This document shows, in pieces, positions 45,753 through 57,560 of a stretch of DNA of 64,000 nt; position 1 is the stretch's first letter; every line of letters begins with the position of its first letter. The notes under the pieces are model-generated. The model did no database searches and was not told the DNA's origin. It was given only the letters and a program-made list of their open reading frames with translations. This stretch comes from Trachythela sp. YZ-2020 (lineage: Eukaryota > Cnidaria > Anthozoa > Malacalcyonacea > Clavulariidae): positions 930,001-994,000 of the forward strand of contig JADLSH010000114.1 of assembly GCA_016169945.1 (NCBI GenBank). Reading direction: 5' to 3'. The position numbers and the translations under genes are program-made.

Positions 45753-45904
45753 TGTGGCGATGACATCATCGTTGATGTCACGTGTGAGTGAATGTTGTCG
45801 TGGAGTGTTTTAGGCACGAAACTGACAAACTGGGATTTAGACATGTTGTATTAATAATTCAAGTAATAAAGCTACTTTGGGTAACAGCTATAAGAATCGT
45901 TACA
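45753..45904 (+). repeat. 3' LTR, 152 bp
   Basis: Identical to the 5' LTR. The host TPR frame happens to be open through the last part of this LTR from a TTG at 45877, adding about 11 LTR-derived codons if translation started upstream. Confidence 0.95.
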
Positions 45905-45909
45905 ATTAC

Positions 45910-47445
45910 TGTTGTTCCTTGACAGAAAGAACATTTCCGAATATGTCGGAGATGTCTGCGACTAAGTATTATTTGCCTGAGCGATTGTTCAATTGCTATA
46001 CTTTGAAAATTATTATGGACGAACGTAGAAATGAGCAAAGTTTGAATGTTGACACACGCCGTGACGCCCTTGATCTTTCACGTGAACGATATGGTAAACA
46101 GCATATAAACACCGCGTTCTGTTACCTTAAAATGGGCTTGGCTGAGAATGTTGCTGAGAATTACACTTCTGCTCTCGATGCATTTGATCATGCTCTTGAA
46201 ATTTTGATAGCCACTCATCATGATGGGAGCAACAACACTGATGAGGAACTTGCTAAGGTTTATATTGGGAAAGGAAACGCGTATATATGCATAAATGATT
46301 TCGAATCCGCTATTGCATCTTTCGAAGAAGCACTTGATATTAGAAGGAGATTGTTCCATGAAGATAATGAACAAATTGCTCAAATTCTATTGATGCTCGG
46401 GGTGTCACAAACGCAATTTCGTGATTTGTCTTCAGCTCTTGGAACACTTAAACGCACGCTGCAAATAATGATAAAACTGTACGCTGATAACCCCAGCTGG
46501 AAGATGTATGGGGATATAGTTGCATGTTATGTTTTTATTGGAAAAGTGCACTACGGGCTTGGCAACAACACTGAAAGTTTAAAATGCCTTCAAGCTGCAC
46601 TTAAAGTGAGTACTGATTGGGATGAAGGACGTTCGCTTGCACAAACCTGTATTTGTAAGGAACTCATAGATTTGAAGGTAGATGAAAACTTCTACATGGA
46701 ATTGTTTGAGACAGGTTTACCTGTGATCAAAGAAAATTCTAAGTCGTTCTTAGCTTTGCTGTATTTGAAGTTAGGTGCAAACCAACTTGAGTCAGGAAAG
46801 TATGATGCTGGTCTAGCGTCCCTTCGAGAAGCTCTTGATATTGAATTAGAGGTAACGCTGGGGGAATATATTTCTATTCGAGAGGGGACAGTTGCCTCGT
46901 ACATTGCGATGGTGAACGCCTTAGTTAAAATTGGAAAGACTAAACTGGCGAGAAGGGCAATTGACAGAGCTACGAAAATAGCAGAATCACTTCCTGAAGG
47001 TAAACAACATTTTTGGGTATTTTGTTGTTATAGCTTGCAGGGTCGCATTCAGAATCAAATGCGGGATTATATTGCAGCAATTGAATCGCTCGAACATGCA
47101 CTTCTGCAGCTTCCAAAAATTCCTAACGCAGCCTATGACAAATCCGAAGTATTGAATAGTCGTATTGAGCTTGCTAAAGGTTATTTCTATGAAAGATCCT
47201 ATAAGGAGGCGCTCACATCGATTTATGACGCATTGTCTATCATTAAAGATGCTTTTCCTGAGGGAAGCGAAACTGAAGCTGAATTGTATCTCTCTGTGGC
47301 CACAATCGCACAAAATATGGATAACAGAAGTTTAGTAGTGAGTAATTTGCGCTTATCCTACAAGATGTATTCAAAAATTCTAGGAGAAACCCATTTTAAG
47401 ACACAACAATGTTACATTTCATATGCTAGAGCTCTTATAAATTGA
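45910..47445 (+). CDS. NLR exon 2, second part: TPR sensor region
   Basis: 511 codons after the right ATTAC, in frame with the NB-ARC part once the element is ignored. Begins CCSLTERTFPNMSE. Contains at least eight TPR-like helical pairs of the kinesin-light-chain type, for example YTSALDAFDHALEILIATHH, DFESAIASFEEALDIRRRLF, NTESLKCLQAALKV and YKEALTSIYDALSIIKDAFP. Ends with a stop at 47443-47445. TPRs take the ligand-sensing or autoinhibitory place that LRRs have in vertebrate NLRs. Separated from its promoter and NB-ARC in this allele. No damage in its own frame. Confidence 0.9.
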   Translation, partial: CCSLTERTFPNMSEMSATKYYLPERLFNCYTLKIIMDERRNEQSLNVDTRRDALDLSRERYGKQHINTAFCYLKMGLAENVAENYTSALDAFDHALEILIATHHDGSNNTDEELAKVYIGKGNAYICINDFESAIASFEEALDIRRRLFHEDNEQIAQILLMLGVSQTQFRDLSSALGTLKRTLQIMIKLYADNPSWKMYGDIVACYVFIGKVHYGLGNNTESLKCLQAALKVSTDWDEGRSLAQTCICKELIDLKVDENFYMELFETGLPVIKENSKSFLALLYLKLGANQLESGKYDAGLASLREALDIELEVTLGEYISIREGTVASYIAMVNALVKIGKTKLARRAIDRATKIAESLPEGKQHFWVFCCYSLQGRIQNQMRDYIAAIESLEHALLQLPKIPNAAYDKSEVLNSRIELAKGYFYERSYKEALTSIYDALSIIKDAFPEGSETEAELYLSVATIAQNMDNRSLVVSNLRLSYKMYSKILGETHFKTQQCYISYARALIN

Positions 47446-47970
47446 CTGTTCATATTCCTGTTTCTGAACACGATCAAAGTATATATAAAAATTATCAGTG
47501 TTAAGACTATAAGCAGTGCTTATACAGAGACAACAATATAGTTCATTTAAATTCAGCAGTGACGTGGTTTCGCTTAAACGTTTGCACTTGTTATCGTACA
47601 TCTTGTTGTTTTTTCAGAAAATGTCCGGCCAGTGATAATCATCAAAACTTGCTCATAAAAACTGTGCAAACCAACATATTGTTTGACCGCAAGTAAAACT
47701 GCATTATAGGTTTCAATTTTGACAATGCTGCTTATTCTAGACAATTTTTTTGTCTCATTCATGCCGATAGAGTTAGAAAGTTTTGCCATTGTGATTAAAT
47801 CGTTGATATTCCTCTTTTGAAAATAGTCATCGTGATTTGTGACGTTTCATGTGTTCAAGGCACCTTAGACATGTATTTCTCAGAGTCCTGATAGGATGAC
47901 TTTTGGCATTTGAAATTTTTATCCAGTGGCTGTTTGTGAACTTGAATGGAAATTCAAGATTAACCTTTGA

Positions 47971-47976
47971 AATAAA
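47971..47976 (+). terminator. Possible NLR polyadenylation signal
   Basis: AATAAA 526 bp after the stop codon, followed by a T-rich stretch. Other such signals could be used; support is positional only. Confidence 0.3.
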
Positions 47977-48639
47977 CAGCCTGCAAAGCAGGCTCTCGCA
48001 GTCGAGTTAGGAAGGCAGACTGGATGTTTAGGAAGATATTTTCACTGAGTTTAACATTGATTAGAGGATTTCATGCAAATGTCAATATGAAACATTTGTC
48101 TGAAAAGTCGATCTTCTTTATACTCGTATATTAGTGATATTATCTGTGTATTAACTGAGTTGTTTATTTCATATTTGCATTGAGCTTAATGACCTTCTTG
48201 AGCCAGGACTGTCAGCTGACACATCTTTAAGAAAAAGAAATAGAAAATTTTAATGCAATTTTAACTTTAGATACTATTATAAAACAATACTCACCCCCAT
48301 CCTAACATAACATAGACGTTTATATGATAATTTCTCACCCCCCTCACGGGTCACCCGAGATTTTAGTGAATGCAATGCCATATATACAAGCCCTATAGCT
48401 TGTTAAGAGTTGTAGTTTGTTGCCATTTTATAAAATATTAAATTGAACTGAGTACACACGAAATCAAGAATATCTCGGTAGTTTATTGTTAGAATATCTC
48501 CAAGACAGATTAATATTTTTTAGTATTTGTGTAGTTAGAAAGCATTATAGTAAATCACTTTAATCAAATTTCTCCACTGCAGTTTTTTTAATCAACTACT
48601 ATATACGCCTATTTTCAGGGACGCTGGGACGATAAAAGT

Positions 48640-48825
48640 GCACAAGGGAATGTTTTCACATAGCGATTTGTCGGACCCATTTCAAGTTTTGCTGAATATT
48701 GAGAACAAAGAAATTGTCAATTGGTGATGTCACCAGATGACGTTTACACCACGAATTTTTCAGTTATCGCGAAAATAAATGTATAAAATGGTCCGACAAA
48801 TAATAGTGTGAAAACGATAAAAAGC
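48640..48825. repeat. Small inverted-repeat element
   Basis: GTTTTCACA...GATTTGTCGGACC-ATTT (about 48651) is mirrored by AAAATGGTCCGACAAAT...GTGTGAAAAC (to about 48819). The core is non-coding. Likely MITE. Confidence 0.6.
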
Positions 48826-49481
48826 TATAATCTCATTCTTATGAACTAACGAAAGTTATTTTTTCTTCGTCGGAATTTTCATTTGTCAAATATAATGTAA
48901 ATAGGAAACAGTTGTTCGTTTTCGTTCATGCACCTTCAGGTAATACTGTTTGAGAATGAAATACCAGAAAATACCAGAAAAATAACTATGATGTTTAAAA
49001 TTTTGAAAAACGTAGTTTATAGGACACTTTTTCATTGTTTTTTCCCCATCTCAATTTATGTTGTTACACAACGAGGTTGATAGTTCAAATTACAATGGTA
49101 ACGAATTGCGAAATGTGGTATCCTTGCCTCGTTTCAGCGTCTCTACCAATTTATAGAATGGTCAGATAATATAGTATAGTTTCGTTTACCCTTTATCGAT
49201 TTTCTAATAAGAGAGGACTCCAAGCTCGTTCGCACTTACGAGAGATAATAAAGAATTGAAAAGTTGTCTCTTTTCTGTATCTTACTATTCTCACGTAATA
49301 TTCATTGTAAGAGCCGTTAAGTGCAAACGAGTTTGGTAGCCAGTAAATTTTGTCGCATCATACTTCTTCAATATATTATTAAACTTAATTATGTAAAATA
49401 AAAAGTATAAGTCTTTATCATTTGAAAGAAATATAATATACTACAGCTTTTTTCAATTTTATATAATTGTCTTACGCCACG

Positions 49482-49645
49482 TTACACACTGCGATTTGTT
49501 GGGGCGATTTCAGATATAGCTGACAATAATGAATATTGTCAAATATTATGTCGACAGATGTCGTTAGCACGTATTTTTTAAACTATTTAAAACATATTGA
49601 AGTGGATCTTAAATCAGCCTGACAAAACGCAATGTGTAAACGCAT
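49482..49645. repeat. Small inverted-repeat element
   Basis: GTTACACACTGCGATTTGTTG near 49482 pairs imperfectly with ACAAAACGCAATGTGTAAAC near 49624-49643. Similar in layout to 48640-48825. Low divergence cannot be shown by eye. Confidence 0.45.
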
Positions 49646-50489
49646 ACACTTTCATGTAATAGGGCTAAAGTTTAAAGAAATTTTACCGAACAAAGCAACA
49701 GTTTGTCCAATGTCTATCAATTTTGTAAAAAAATTTTCTTGTAACTCGCCATTTCAGAAAAAAACTATAGGAAAAACTTACTTTGAGTACCAAACGTCTA
49801 GCTCATAATAGCACGTTCGAGACATCTTAGAAATTTTGTTTTCTCAGTTGTGACGTCACAATAGTCACATGCATGTTAAAAACACACGTTCACTCATTTT
49901 ACAATTAAGAAATAACGAATGAAACAATTGTAAAAGGTCTTGGTATTGTATTTAGTATATCAAGTTCTTTCAAACGAACAATTCTTATATATATTTTTCT
50001 CATCTACTGTGGTTGATTTAAGTAATGTTGCTACGTACATGAGTTTTGTATCGTGAAAACTCCATAATTTCAAGTGAAATAACGTTGTAAATATATAATA
50101 CGATAACTTAATATCTCCATTACTTATACAATATAATGTTAATTAATGATATGAATGTAAAAGCCGAGACGAAATGTAAAAGGGTGGTGCTACATGAAGA
50201 GCAAGAGATGCATATCGGATACATAACAAATTTAAATGTACTTTAAACTATTCAAAAGTGAGAAACAGTTGGGCTTAATATAATCCAAGAATGTTTAAGG
50301 TTTAAGCAAAATCCACAAATATATATTTGTACAATATAAAAGGTGTGTGTTTTTTCTATGGGAATCAATTTACTCTTAAACATCTCTCAAAACAGAATAA
50401 ACTGAATGACATGCCATCGGACACCTAATAGTATGTAATAAATGGATCAAGTAAATTTATTAACTATTTGCAGGTGAATTGCCTTCTTT

Positions 50490-52140
50490 CTTATCAATTT
50501 GTGATTGTTTTAACACCCCAGGTGGAAATCAATCAGCCTGGTACCCAGACCTCTATATAAAAGTTGCGCTAAGAACGCGGACGACATGTTGGGGAGAACG
50601 AGAAGAAAACTTGAGAATATCCAGACGAAGGACCTTCGCTCGAAACGTGAAAGTTCTTGTTGAATTTTTCAGTCAGTTTGATCTTAAATACCCGCAGCAT
50701 ATCGTGTACACCAACACTGAAACCACGCGTTCAATATCAGAAAACGAGAATTATAGAATTTGAACCCTGAGAGAATTATAGAATTTGATAAACAAAGTGT
50801 TTACATTTTCTTCTTATTTCGTTAATTGCTGATTCTTAGAAAGTGCAAAACCGACTAGTCTGACTTAGTTGTTGAAAATTCTAGTTATGCAACTTTCGTG
50901 ACCACTCAAACCAGCAAAACTTTCACCAACTCTCATAAATTTGAGAGCGCATGAGAGTCGATGAGATTTGGCGCTCAAACGAGACCGACCGTTGGCGTTG
51001 CAACTTTCATCAACGTTTAACCACGGTTAACCGTGGTTTGACCAGGGCTAAAGTGCCGAACGAAGTTGACTTGTGAACTGACCAGTCCATGGAAAAAATG
51101 CATCATCCCGACTAAATAACGTAGTTGACTTGTTCATAGACCGCTCCATAGTAAAAGTACTAAATTTAAGTGTCAAAGGAAGCTAACTTCTTAACCAATA
51201 CAAACCTACCTCGTTGGTTCCCGATTTCATCTCGCGCTTCTCACGATGAGGTCGCCACTAAATGTCGAACAAAGTTGATTTATTCACGACCCAGTCCGTA
51301 GCAAAGATGCATCATCGCCACTAAGTTCCAAACGTAATTGACTCTTTCACATATAATTTTTCGTGACATAAGAGCATTTTTTAATACCGTAGCGCGTGAT
51401 GGGTAATTTGCACCAGTTGGCTCTTTCCAATGCCACTGCCTTTTACCTGAATTGTTTATGAACTTTCAGAGAAAATAGTCAAACAACGATTCAATATTTT
51501 GTTCTATTTAATGACCAGGGCAAAATGCGAACAAAAATTTCATTGTTAATTCGTCCAGTTTCTAGTTCAGTCTCCAACCCACCTCCATCATCTGATAACA
51601 GTTGTATGCTAGCTGATGGTCTGTATTATTAATGACGCGCACTGGCATAAAAAAATACAGGGGCTGGGAAACTAACATTTTGCACAGAGGGGACTATAAG
51701 CTTTTACCCCTTCCTAAAATAGATTAGGTCTATGTTCTTCAATAGTTAACAAGTATGCGCAATTATAAGTTGGAACGCCTATTAAAAGTGGAGCAAAGTC
51801 TGTGAGCAAAGTCTGTACTTTTTTGCCGAAAGAAGTGAGTACACAAGTCTTACCAAGCAATTTGACCATGATCCACCAAAGCTAATAATGAAATAAAATT
51901 TTGCAGCATGTTTGCTGTCCAAGCTTTTCAATTCGACGCCAGAAAGTGCAGGAAATGACCTGCCTGGATGCTAATTTTTTAATTTGTATTTTATGATATG
52001 TGCATCTGATATAGTTTTGAGGAAAAATGTCAAAAATTTTGGTTTTACTATACCATTCAACATGCACCAAAGTTATTTCCTTAACATTTTATTTTGTAGC
52101 TGTAATTTTGAAACAGAGGTGAGTTAATATAGTTTAGATT
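50490..52140 (+). repeat. Dispersed 1.3-1.6-kb repeat, copy B
   Basis: Same orientation and order of landmarks as copy A at 886-2190. Copy B is longer because of extra sequence around 50850-51350 (including GGTTAACCGTGGTTTGACCA and repeats of an AA-TTGACTTGT word). The correspondence continues to GTAGCTGT-ATTTTGAAAC near 52107. Confidence 0.7.
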
Positions 52141-53383
52141 GCAAAGTGCGAACATGCAACGCCAGCCAGCAACCCGCATCTATCGCCTTTATACCGACGT
52201 AGCCATTAAATGCAAATTGGCCCCTGATTACTTACGCGTTTATATTCATATTGTCATATTCATATTGTCATGGAGATGCCATATATACCACGTGAGAAAG
52301 ACACGTGTTTTTATTGGCTACTATATATTCACAGCCCCCCCCCCCCCCATAACATCGAAACAGAAGTCCTTAGCAGGAAATTTGAATAGAAATTGCATTT
52401 ATGGACAAGTACTGGAAAATTGATCACATCCTGAAATCACATTCTGATGCATGTGATAAACTGATGTGACAGACATGAAACACGTGTTTTCAAAATGGGC
52501 GAAATCTATGTGAATCCGACGTCTTTTAGCTGTCTTAAAACCAAATGTTTAAATATATAACAAGACGAAAGCTTTCTATATTCAGGAAGAAAGAACGATA
52601 TCGATGGATAATTACGTGGAAAAGCGAAGAGAAAATCGGCCGAATCAAAATGCGTATCATGATCATACAATGAATCCTGAGCAGTTCACTCGAAAATACA
52701 GTCATTTGCCGTTGTAAATCTGCTAAATCAATGCTATTCCTGACAACCTTCATATGGTAAGTACTTACAAAGTGTCCTAATATCTGTTCTAGTAGATAAA
52801 GAGTGATCCTTAACTCTCAAAAATGACGCGAAAGGGACCTTTTGATAATATGGCGACATAGAGACGATAGAGTAGATGTGAACAATGCACCCTTTATAAG
52901 CCCCTTATGAGAGAAATTGTAACTTTAAACAGTCAATGAAACGTTTAAAAACAAACCAGTTACCTCTGGCCTCTGGGGTGTTCATTCCTGCTACAGGCAA
53001 CACAATTCACCCTAGATTGTTATGTATTTATAAGGTTGGGTGGACATATGTAATTTTATTTCTAAATTAGGTCGATGCAAGCATTTTGCACCGCTTGAAA
53101 TTTTTCATTATTTTAATTTTTTTCTTTATTTCACATTTTTGCTTTTGTCTGCCTGGTTTCCTCGTTAATATCATTATTAACAATTTTCCTCGTTTAATTC
53201 TGATTGGCTAAGAACATCAAAATTTTCTCTTAATTCTTTTTACTATGGGTATTTGGGAGAAAATACCACATTACCCCTAGTAAAAATTGAGCAACGTCAA
53301 TTTGAAAAGTGAGCAAATTGAGTAAAAATTGAGCAATTTAAAATTGTTAATAATAATATTAAAAGGAAATCGCACTTGTTCTC

Positions 53384-53504
53384 GAAGTATTAATGAAAAA
53401 TTGCACTTGTGTTTGGCGAAATATTCGTAATACCGCTCGTGCTTTGCACTCGCAGTATTACGAATATTTCGCCAAACACGCGTGCAATTTTTCATTAATA
53501 CTTC
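53384..53504. repeat. Hairpin with arms of about 50 bp
   Basis: GAAGTATTAATGAAAAATTG...GCGAAATATTCGTAATAC (53384-53433) is mirrored by 53454-53504 with two or three mismatches and a 20-nt loop. Likely the core of a foldback MITE spanning roughly 53200-53530. Confidence 0.85.
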
Positions 53505-54319
53505 TCAAACCGTGCTATTTCCTATACTAAGATGAGTGACTCTTCTGTTTCATTGACAAAATACTTGGAAATTTGAATGACAATTGCAATTCAGCATAAG
53601 TTACTGCCTTTTATTGAAAACACTGTATATAGTTCACTGAAGAAAATAATACACATAAATACATTTTTCAGGTTTATGCACTAGTCAATTGAAACACTCT
53701 TCCTCCTCCTCCCCCGCCCCCATCCCCGGCCAGGAATATGCAGGGTTTTAACAGGGCTTTGTGCGGGAAATACAGAGTTTTAACAAATGTTGCCAGTATG
53801 CTTCCCGGGGTTTTAACACTGACACAAAGGCCCGGATAAAATGCCAGGAATTTAACTCGCGTAGAGCCTTCGGTTTAATAAACTGACACAAGTTCACCAG
53901 ACTTTCCTCTTTGACAGCTCCCTGTAACAGCACGTTTTTATATAAAAAATGACTGATCAGACGACTAGATGAAAAGCTAGACTTTGGAAAGCTATATGAT
54001 TTTAACGAATGGGCAACATTTTAAAGCTTGGATTTTAACACTTGAGAAATGTTACTATCCCCGCATACTTGGCTAATTAGCTAAGTGCCACACATATTAT
54101 TGAATCGATGTTACCACACATACACATCCAACAATACCTTAGGTAAACCTACCTGGCTAAATGGTTTGGTTTTGTATGATTTTGGCATAATGTGTAGTGC
54201 TTTATTTTGGTATATTTCTTGTCTAGACTGTTGTTAGCGACACCGTAGGGTAAAGTTTTTATATTGTCAAATTGATGTAATATGGCAGTTGCCTCTAGAG
54301 TAAAAGTAGGTTAACAACT

Positions 54320-54540
54320 ACACTGCGAGCAGAGGTTTCTTATCGGTTCGGCTGAGGGGAGAAGAGAAACTTCTGCCGACTTCCTCGACCTTTCGTTGAG
54401 CATGCGTGGAATTGTTAATGAGCATCTGTTTGCTTTGCTTACAGTTTCGGTTTTCTATATACATCAGATATTTAATTTAAAGTTCAAACTTGACTATTTT
54501 AGAAAATTTTATGTTGGCCGTATGTTATTTTGTGTGAATG
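54320..54540. repeat. Dispersed repeat related to 26360-26790
   Basis: See the partner at 26360. The common words are GAGGTTTC, GAAACTTCTGCC-ACTTCC and TCGA, plus AGAAAATTT-ATGTTGGCCG in inverted arrangement. Confidence 0.35.
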
Positions 54541-54904
54541 TATTTGAGCTTCAAATTTCCCCAAGAATTTAAAAGTGATTGCTGCTGAGCATCAGCGAGG
54601 AAGCACACTATTCTTCAAGTGTTAAGGTTTCTCCAGAATTCACTGGACCCAGCCTTTTGTGTAGATCTAGCTTCAAGTACGTGCAAAATGAGGGGGTAAT
54701 CAAACAAGATTTGTATTGTACATGACACTGTTTCCATTCGGTCACCAAAGACATGCATTTCTGAACAAAAGTACCTGTAAGTTATGGTTTTATTTGTTTC
54801 TACTGACATACATCAAGGTGATGAACTTTTAAGTGTTCATTTATAGAGGCAAGCAATGTCCTTTCATGATTTTATCGGTTATTTTAAGTTTTCAACATGC
54901 CAAT

Positions 54905-55086
54905 CAGCATTCACACAAATAGTGATGTGCCCCTGTGTTTTGTTTTGAACAGTGAAAAACCTATACAAAAATTGGTTGATCGAGCAGATATTTGTAAACA
55001 AATTCATGATATATATGTTGCCTGTCAGCATTCATATAAATACAGTGATGTGCTCCTGTGTTTTATTTTGAACAATGAAAGACCTA
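54905..55086 (+). repeat. Two-copy tandem repeat, 121-bp period
   Basis: CAGCATTCA...AAATA-AGTGATGTGC-CCTGTGTTTT-TTTTGAACA-TGAAA at 54905-54963 and 55026-55086. The intervening TTGTAAACAAATTCATGATA reappears near 55228 after the next element, so a third, truncated unit exists. Confidence 0.75.
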
Positions 55087-55089
55087 CAT

Positions 55090-55228
55090 GAAAATATCTC
55101 GAACGTGCGCACCCCAGTGTGGGTAGAATATAGCAAATACGGCGGTTGACTGTTGTGTAAAACTACCTGAAAATACAATGAGAACTTCGACGTTTCAAGC
55201 GAAGGCCCTTCGTCTGGAAGTTAGTAGG
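55090..55228. repeat. Member of the TTCGACGTTT family
   Basis: ATCTCGAACGTGCG, TGTGGGTAGA, GGCGGTTGACTGTTGTGTAA and GAACTTCGACGTTT...GCGAAGGCCCTTCGTCTGG match the right arm of the palindromic element at 25864-26123 in inverted orientation. It is one half of that palindrome. Confidence 0.65.
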
Positions 55229-56767
55229 TTGTAAACAAATTCATGATATATATGTTTTAATAAGTTCAAAAATATGGTTTATAAACCTATAATATCATGA
55301 ACAGTTACACAGCAAGATTTTTAAACTTTTATTGTTTGAAAGAGTAGCAAACACAACATTTTTCAAAGTTGCTAACCGTAACTCCTAAGCACTTTGGGGT
55401 CATCCATTTAGTATGTATGCAACTAATGAGGGAAGGGGAGTCATGCCTACATCTATTGTTTGTAATTGATGTCTTTCCTATCATTTTTTGCATATAAATA
55501 TAAATGCTGATCATAATAAAATGTTCTAGGACATCGAAAGAGGTGAGGGAGCTATTAAGTTGAGCGGATTCAAGGTTAAGACGAGAACCAAGGCGATTAT
55601 TGTTACTATTACTTTGAGTTTAAAAATTAACAAATGATAACAAGGCCCACCCTTTCAGCCATATTATTTGAATGGCCCACCCCCTAATTCAACAAGGCCC
55701 ACCCTCTAATTCCACCAGGTCAATCCCCCCTGGCCTTTCCCAGATAAAAAATGAACGGTCCCTAAGTTTTCACATGTCAGCTACAGTAGTTGAATGTGGT
55801 GGATAAAGCGTCCTAAATTTCCAACAAAACCTTCAGATTTCTGACAACTCCGCCAACCACCATTTACATCAAATTTCTGAGAAATTGTCGAAGGAGTGTG
55901 GGCCAGTTGCCCTCTCCCTCCGCCAAAATTTCCACAACTGCATATGACCACCCTTGAGGGCATTTGATTGATGTATACTGGCAAGTCATTTATCGCTGTT
56001 GCCACATGCAGTTGTGGGTCATTTGGTTTTCCATTTTCGAAGTCAAGACCAAGTTTTCACTATTGTATCATTTCCATGGAATAACTGTGTATTCTTATCA
56101 ATAAATACCAGTATTCGCACTGGTACTCAAACATTTTGTAACACCTTCATGATTGTATATATAGACAACGTTGATTACACATACACCTTGTGCACTACAG
56201 TCAACAACTGCATGAAGCATTGTACAAGTATAACTTAAACAAAACTTAAATGCTAATAGTAAGATAAATTTAAACACTCGATGAATTGTTGGAAAGTCAC
56301 CTTGTAGTCTTATCTGATTTGTCCTCCCGCTGCTACTAGTAAAAACTTGACAGGTTTCCTTGATTTCCTTGTTTGTTTTACAATTTTAGCAACTCAAAGC
56401 GCAGTGCCGAAACAAACACTGGTGACTGAGATCACTGCTAAAGGTTTTGGATATGAACTCATAACGACATGGAGGTAATTACAACTAACCTGTATGTCCG
56501 ACCTCCATTTTCCCTGCTTTGCAATGCATGGTCATGACAAAACTGCACTTGACTACACAAGGCTTGATTACACAATAGCATGAAGTTTGTGCAGTGTATT
56601 TTAGTTGCTGTGTAGCAATGAGTTAATGAATTCATAGTAAACTGTAAGCTGAGGCGGTTAATCGGTTAACTGGAATGAATCGGTTATTTTTAAAGATTGG
56701 TTACTCCGTTTAGACTATTTTGAGCGAACCGAAAATCGATTAAAAAATGGAAGAAAAACCACTGCTG

Positions 56768-57240
56768 TTGCAACTGTAAGTCCTCCGACAGGAATTGAAT
56801 CTGCGGTCCTGCAACTCCTGTGCAGCGCTCTGACCACTGAGCTACAGAGTCCAGTTGCCAAGCGTTAACCACAAGTTCATGTATATATATAGATGCGGGT
56901 ACTGTGGGCTGTGATAACGTAAATTACAAGTAAATCACAGCCCGCAGTACCCGCATCTATATATATACATGAACTTGTTGTTAACGCTTGTCAACTGGAC
57001 TCTGTAGCTCAGTGGTCAGAGCCCTGCACCGGAGTCGCAGGGCCGCAGATTCAATTCCTGTCAGAGGACTTAAGCCTGGTTCACACGATGAAATAAGCAT
57101 AAGCACAAGGGCGGAACGCTTTGATGTGCTTATGCTAAAGAACGGAAGGTTTGATATCCTTGCGTTAATGTCGGAACGTTTGATCTCTTATGCTTACGCT
57201 TGTGCTTATCTCACTCGTGTGAACCAGGCTTTAGAGTTGC
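56768..57240. repeat. Palindrome with tRNA-like arms
   Basis: 56778-56910 is mirrored by 56934-57072. Each arm holds a tRNA-like unit with a CTCTGTAGCTCAGTGGTCAG (A-box) head and a B-box-like GATTCAATTCCTG, then ATATATATACATGAACTTGT and GATGCGGGTACTG on the inner side. The centre is about 23 bp. A third, rearranged copy lies at 57335-57560. The T-arm is mispaired and there are no clean acceptor stems, so these are SINE-like, not tRNA genes. Confidence 0.8.
57073..57230. mobile_element. 158-bp Harbinger-like MITE, TTA target site
   Basis: Ends AGCCTGGTTCACACGA and TCGTGTGAACCAGGCT are perfect inverted repeats, flanked by TTA (57070-57072 and 57231-57233). The interior repeats AAGCATAAGCACAAG and AACG-TTTGAT words. 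The related copy at 57526-57535 shows the unfilled site (GGACTTAGAGTTG), confirming a 3-bp duplication. Confidence 0.9.
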
Positions 57241-57334
57241 ATTTTTCGCAGCCGTTCCCATTCAAATGTCCATCCACCAAGACCTACATCAATTTCAATC
57301 GAGTGAGATGCAGAAAAAAACTTCTTGTAATTTA

Positions 57335-57560
57335 CCGTTGTCACAGCCCACAGTACCCGCATCTATATATATATATACATACATGAACTTGTGGTTAACG
57401 CTTGGCAACTGGACTCTGTAGCTTGGCAACTGGACAAGTAAATTCTTGTAATTTAGCTTATCACAGCCCGCAGTACCCGCTGCACAGGAGTTGCAGGGCC
57501 GCAGGTTCAATTCCTGTCGGAGGACTTAGAGTTGCATTTTTCGCAGCCGTTCCCGTTCAG
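57335..57560 (+). repeat. Third copy of the tRNA-like unit, rearranged
   Basis: Begins CACAGCCCACAGTACCCGCA, reaches GGACTCTGTAGC, then repeats TTGGCAACTGGAC and restarts with CACAGCCCGCAGTACCCGC before the B-box half GGTTCAATTCCTGTCGGAGG. It looks like two truncated copies joined. Confidence 0.65.

Larger units (their letters stand above)
41240..45904 (+). mobile_element. Complete Ty3/gypsy-type LTR retrotransposon inside the NLR exon
   Basis: 4,665 bp: LTR 41240-41391, primer site at 41392, gag from 41489, zinc knuckles, protease, RT, RNase H, integrase, purine tract 45743-45752, LTR 45753-45904. Domain order RT-RNase H-integrase places it in Ty3/gypsy; primer site and wording suggest the Mag-like lineage. 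The two LTRs are identical over 152 bp and start TG and end CA. No envelope-like gene. It lies in the same orientation as the host gene. Its coding region carries several one-base frame breaks at G/C runs. Confidence 0.95.
31179..47445 (+). other. HEPN-NB-ARC-TPR NLR-type immune receptor gene (disrupted allele)
   Basis: Composite gene made of exon 31179-31923, intron 31924-39185, and exon 39186-41239 plus 45910-47445, the last split by an LTR retrotransposon. Splice phase agrees: exon 1 leaves one base and exon 2 supplies two. Removing the retrotransposon and one copy of its ATTAC duplication keeps the frame. The coding total would be 4,335 bases (1,444 residues plus stop). NLRs with a DZIP3-type HEPN effector, an oligomerising NB-ARC and TPR sensors are a known cnidarian class, presumed cytosolic pattern sensors. 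As assembled, translation would end 12 codons into the LTR, leaving HEPN-NB-ARC without TPR. Confidence 0.85.
47977..50489. other. Non-coding downstream region
   Basis: AT-rich; apart from the two small inverted repeats nothing was recognised. Confidence 0.5.

Noticed and set aside
56994..57068. Apparent tRNA gene
   Set aside because: A and B boxes are present but the T arm is mispaired, no acceptor stem closes, and three copies form a repeat.
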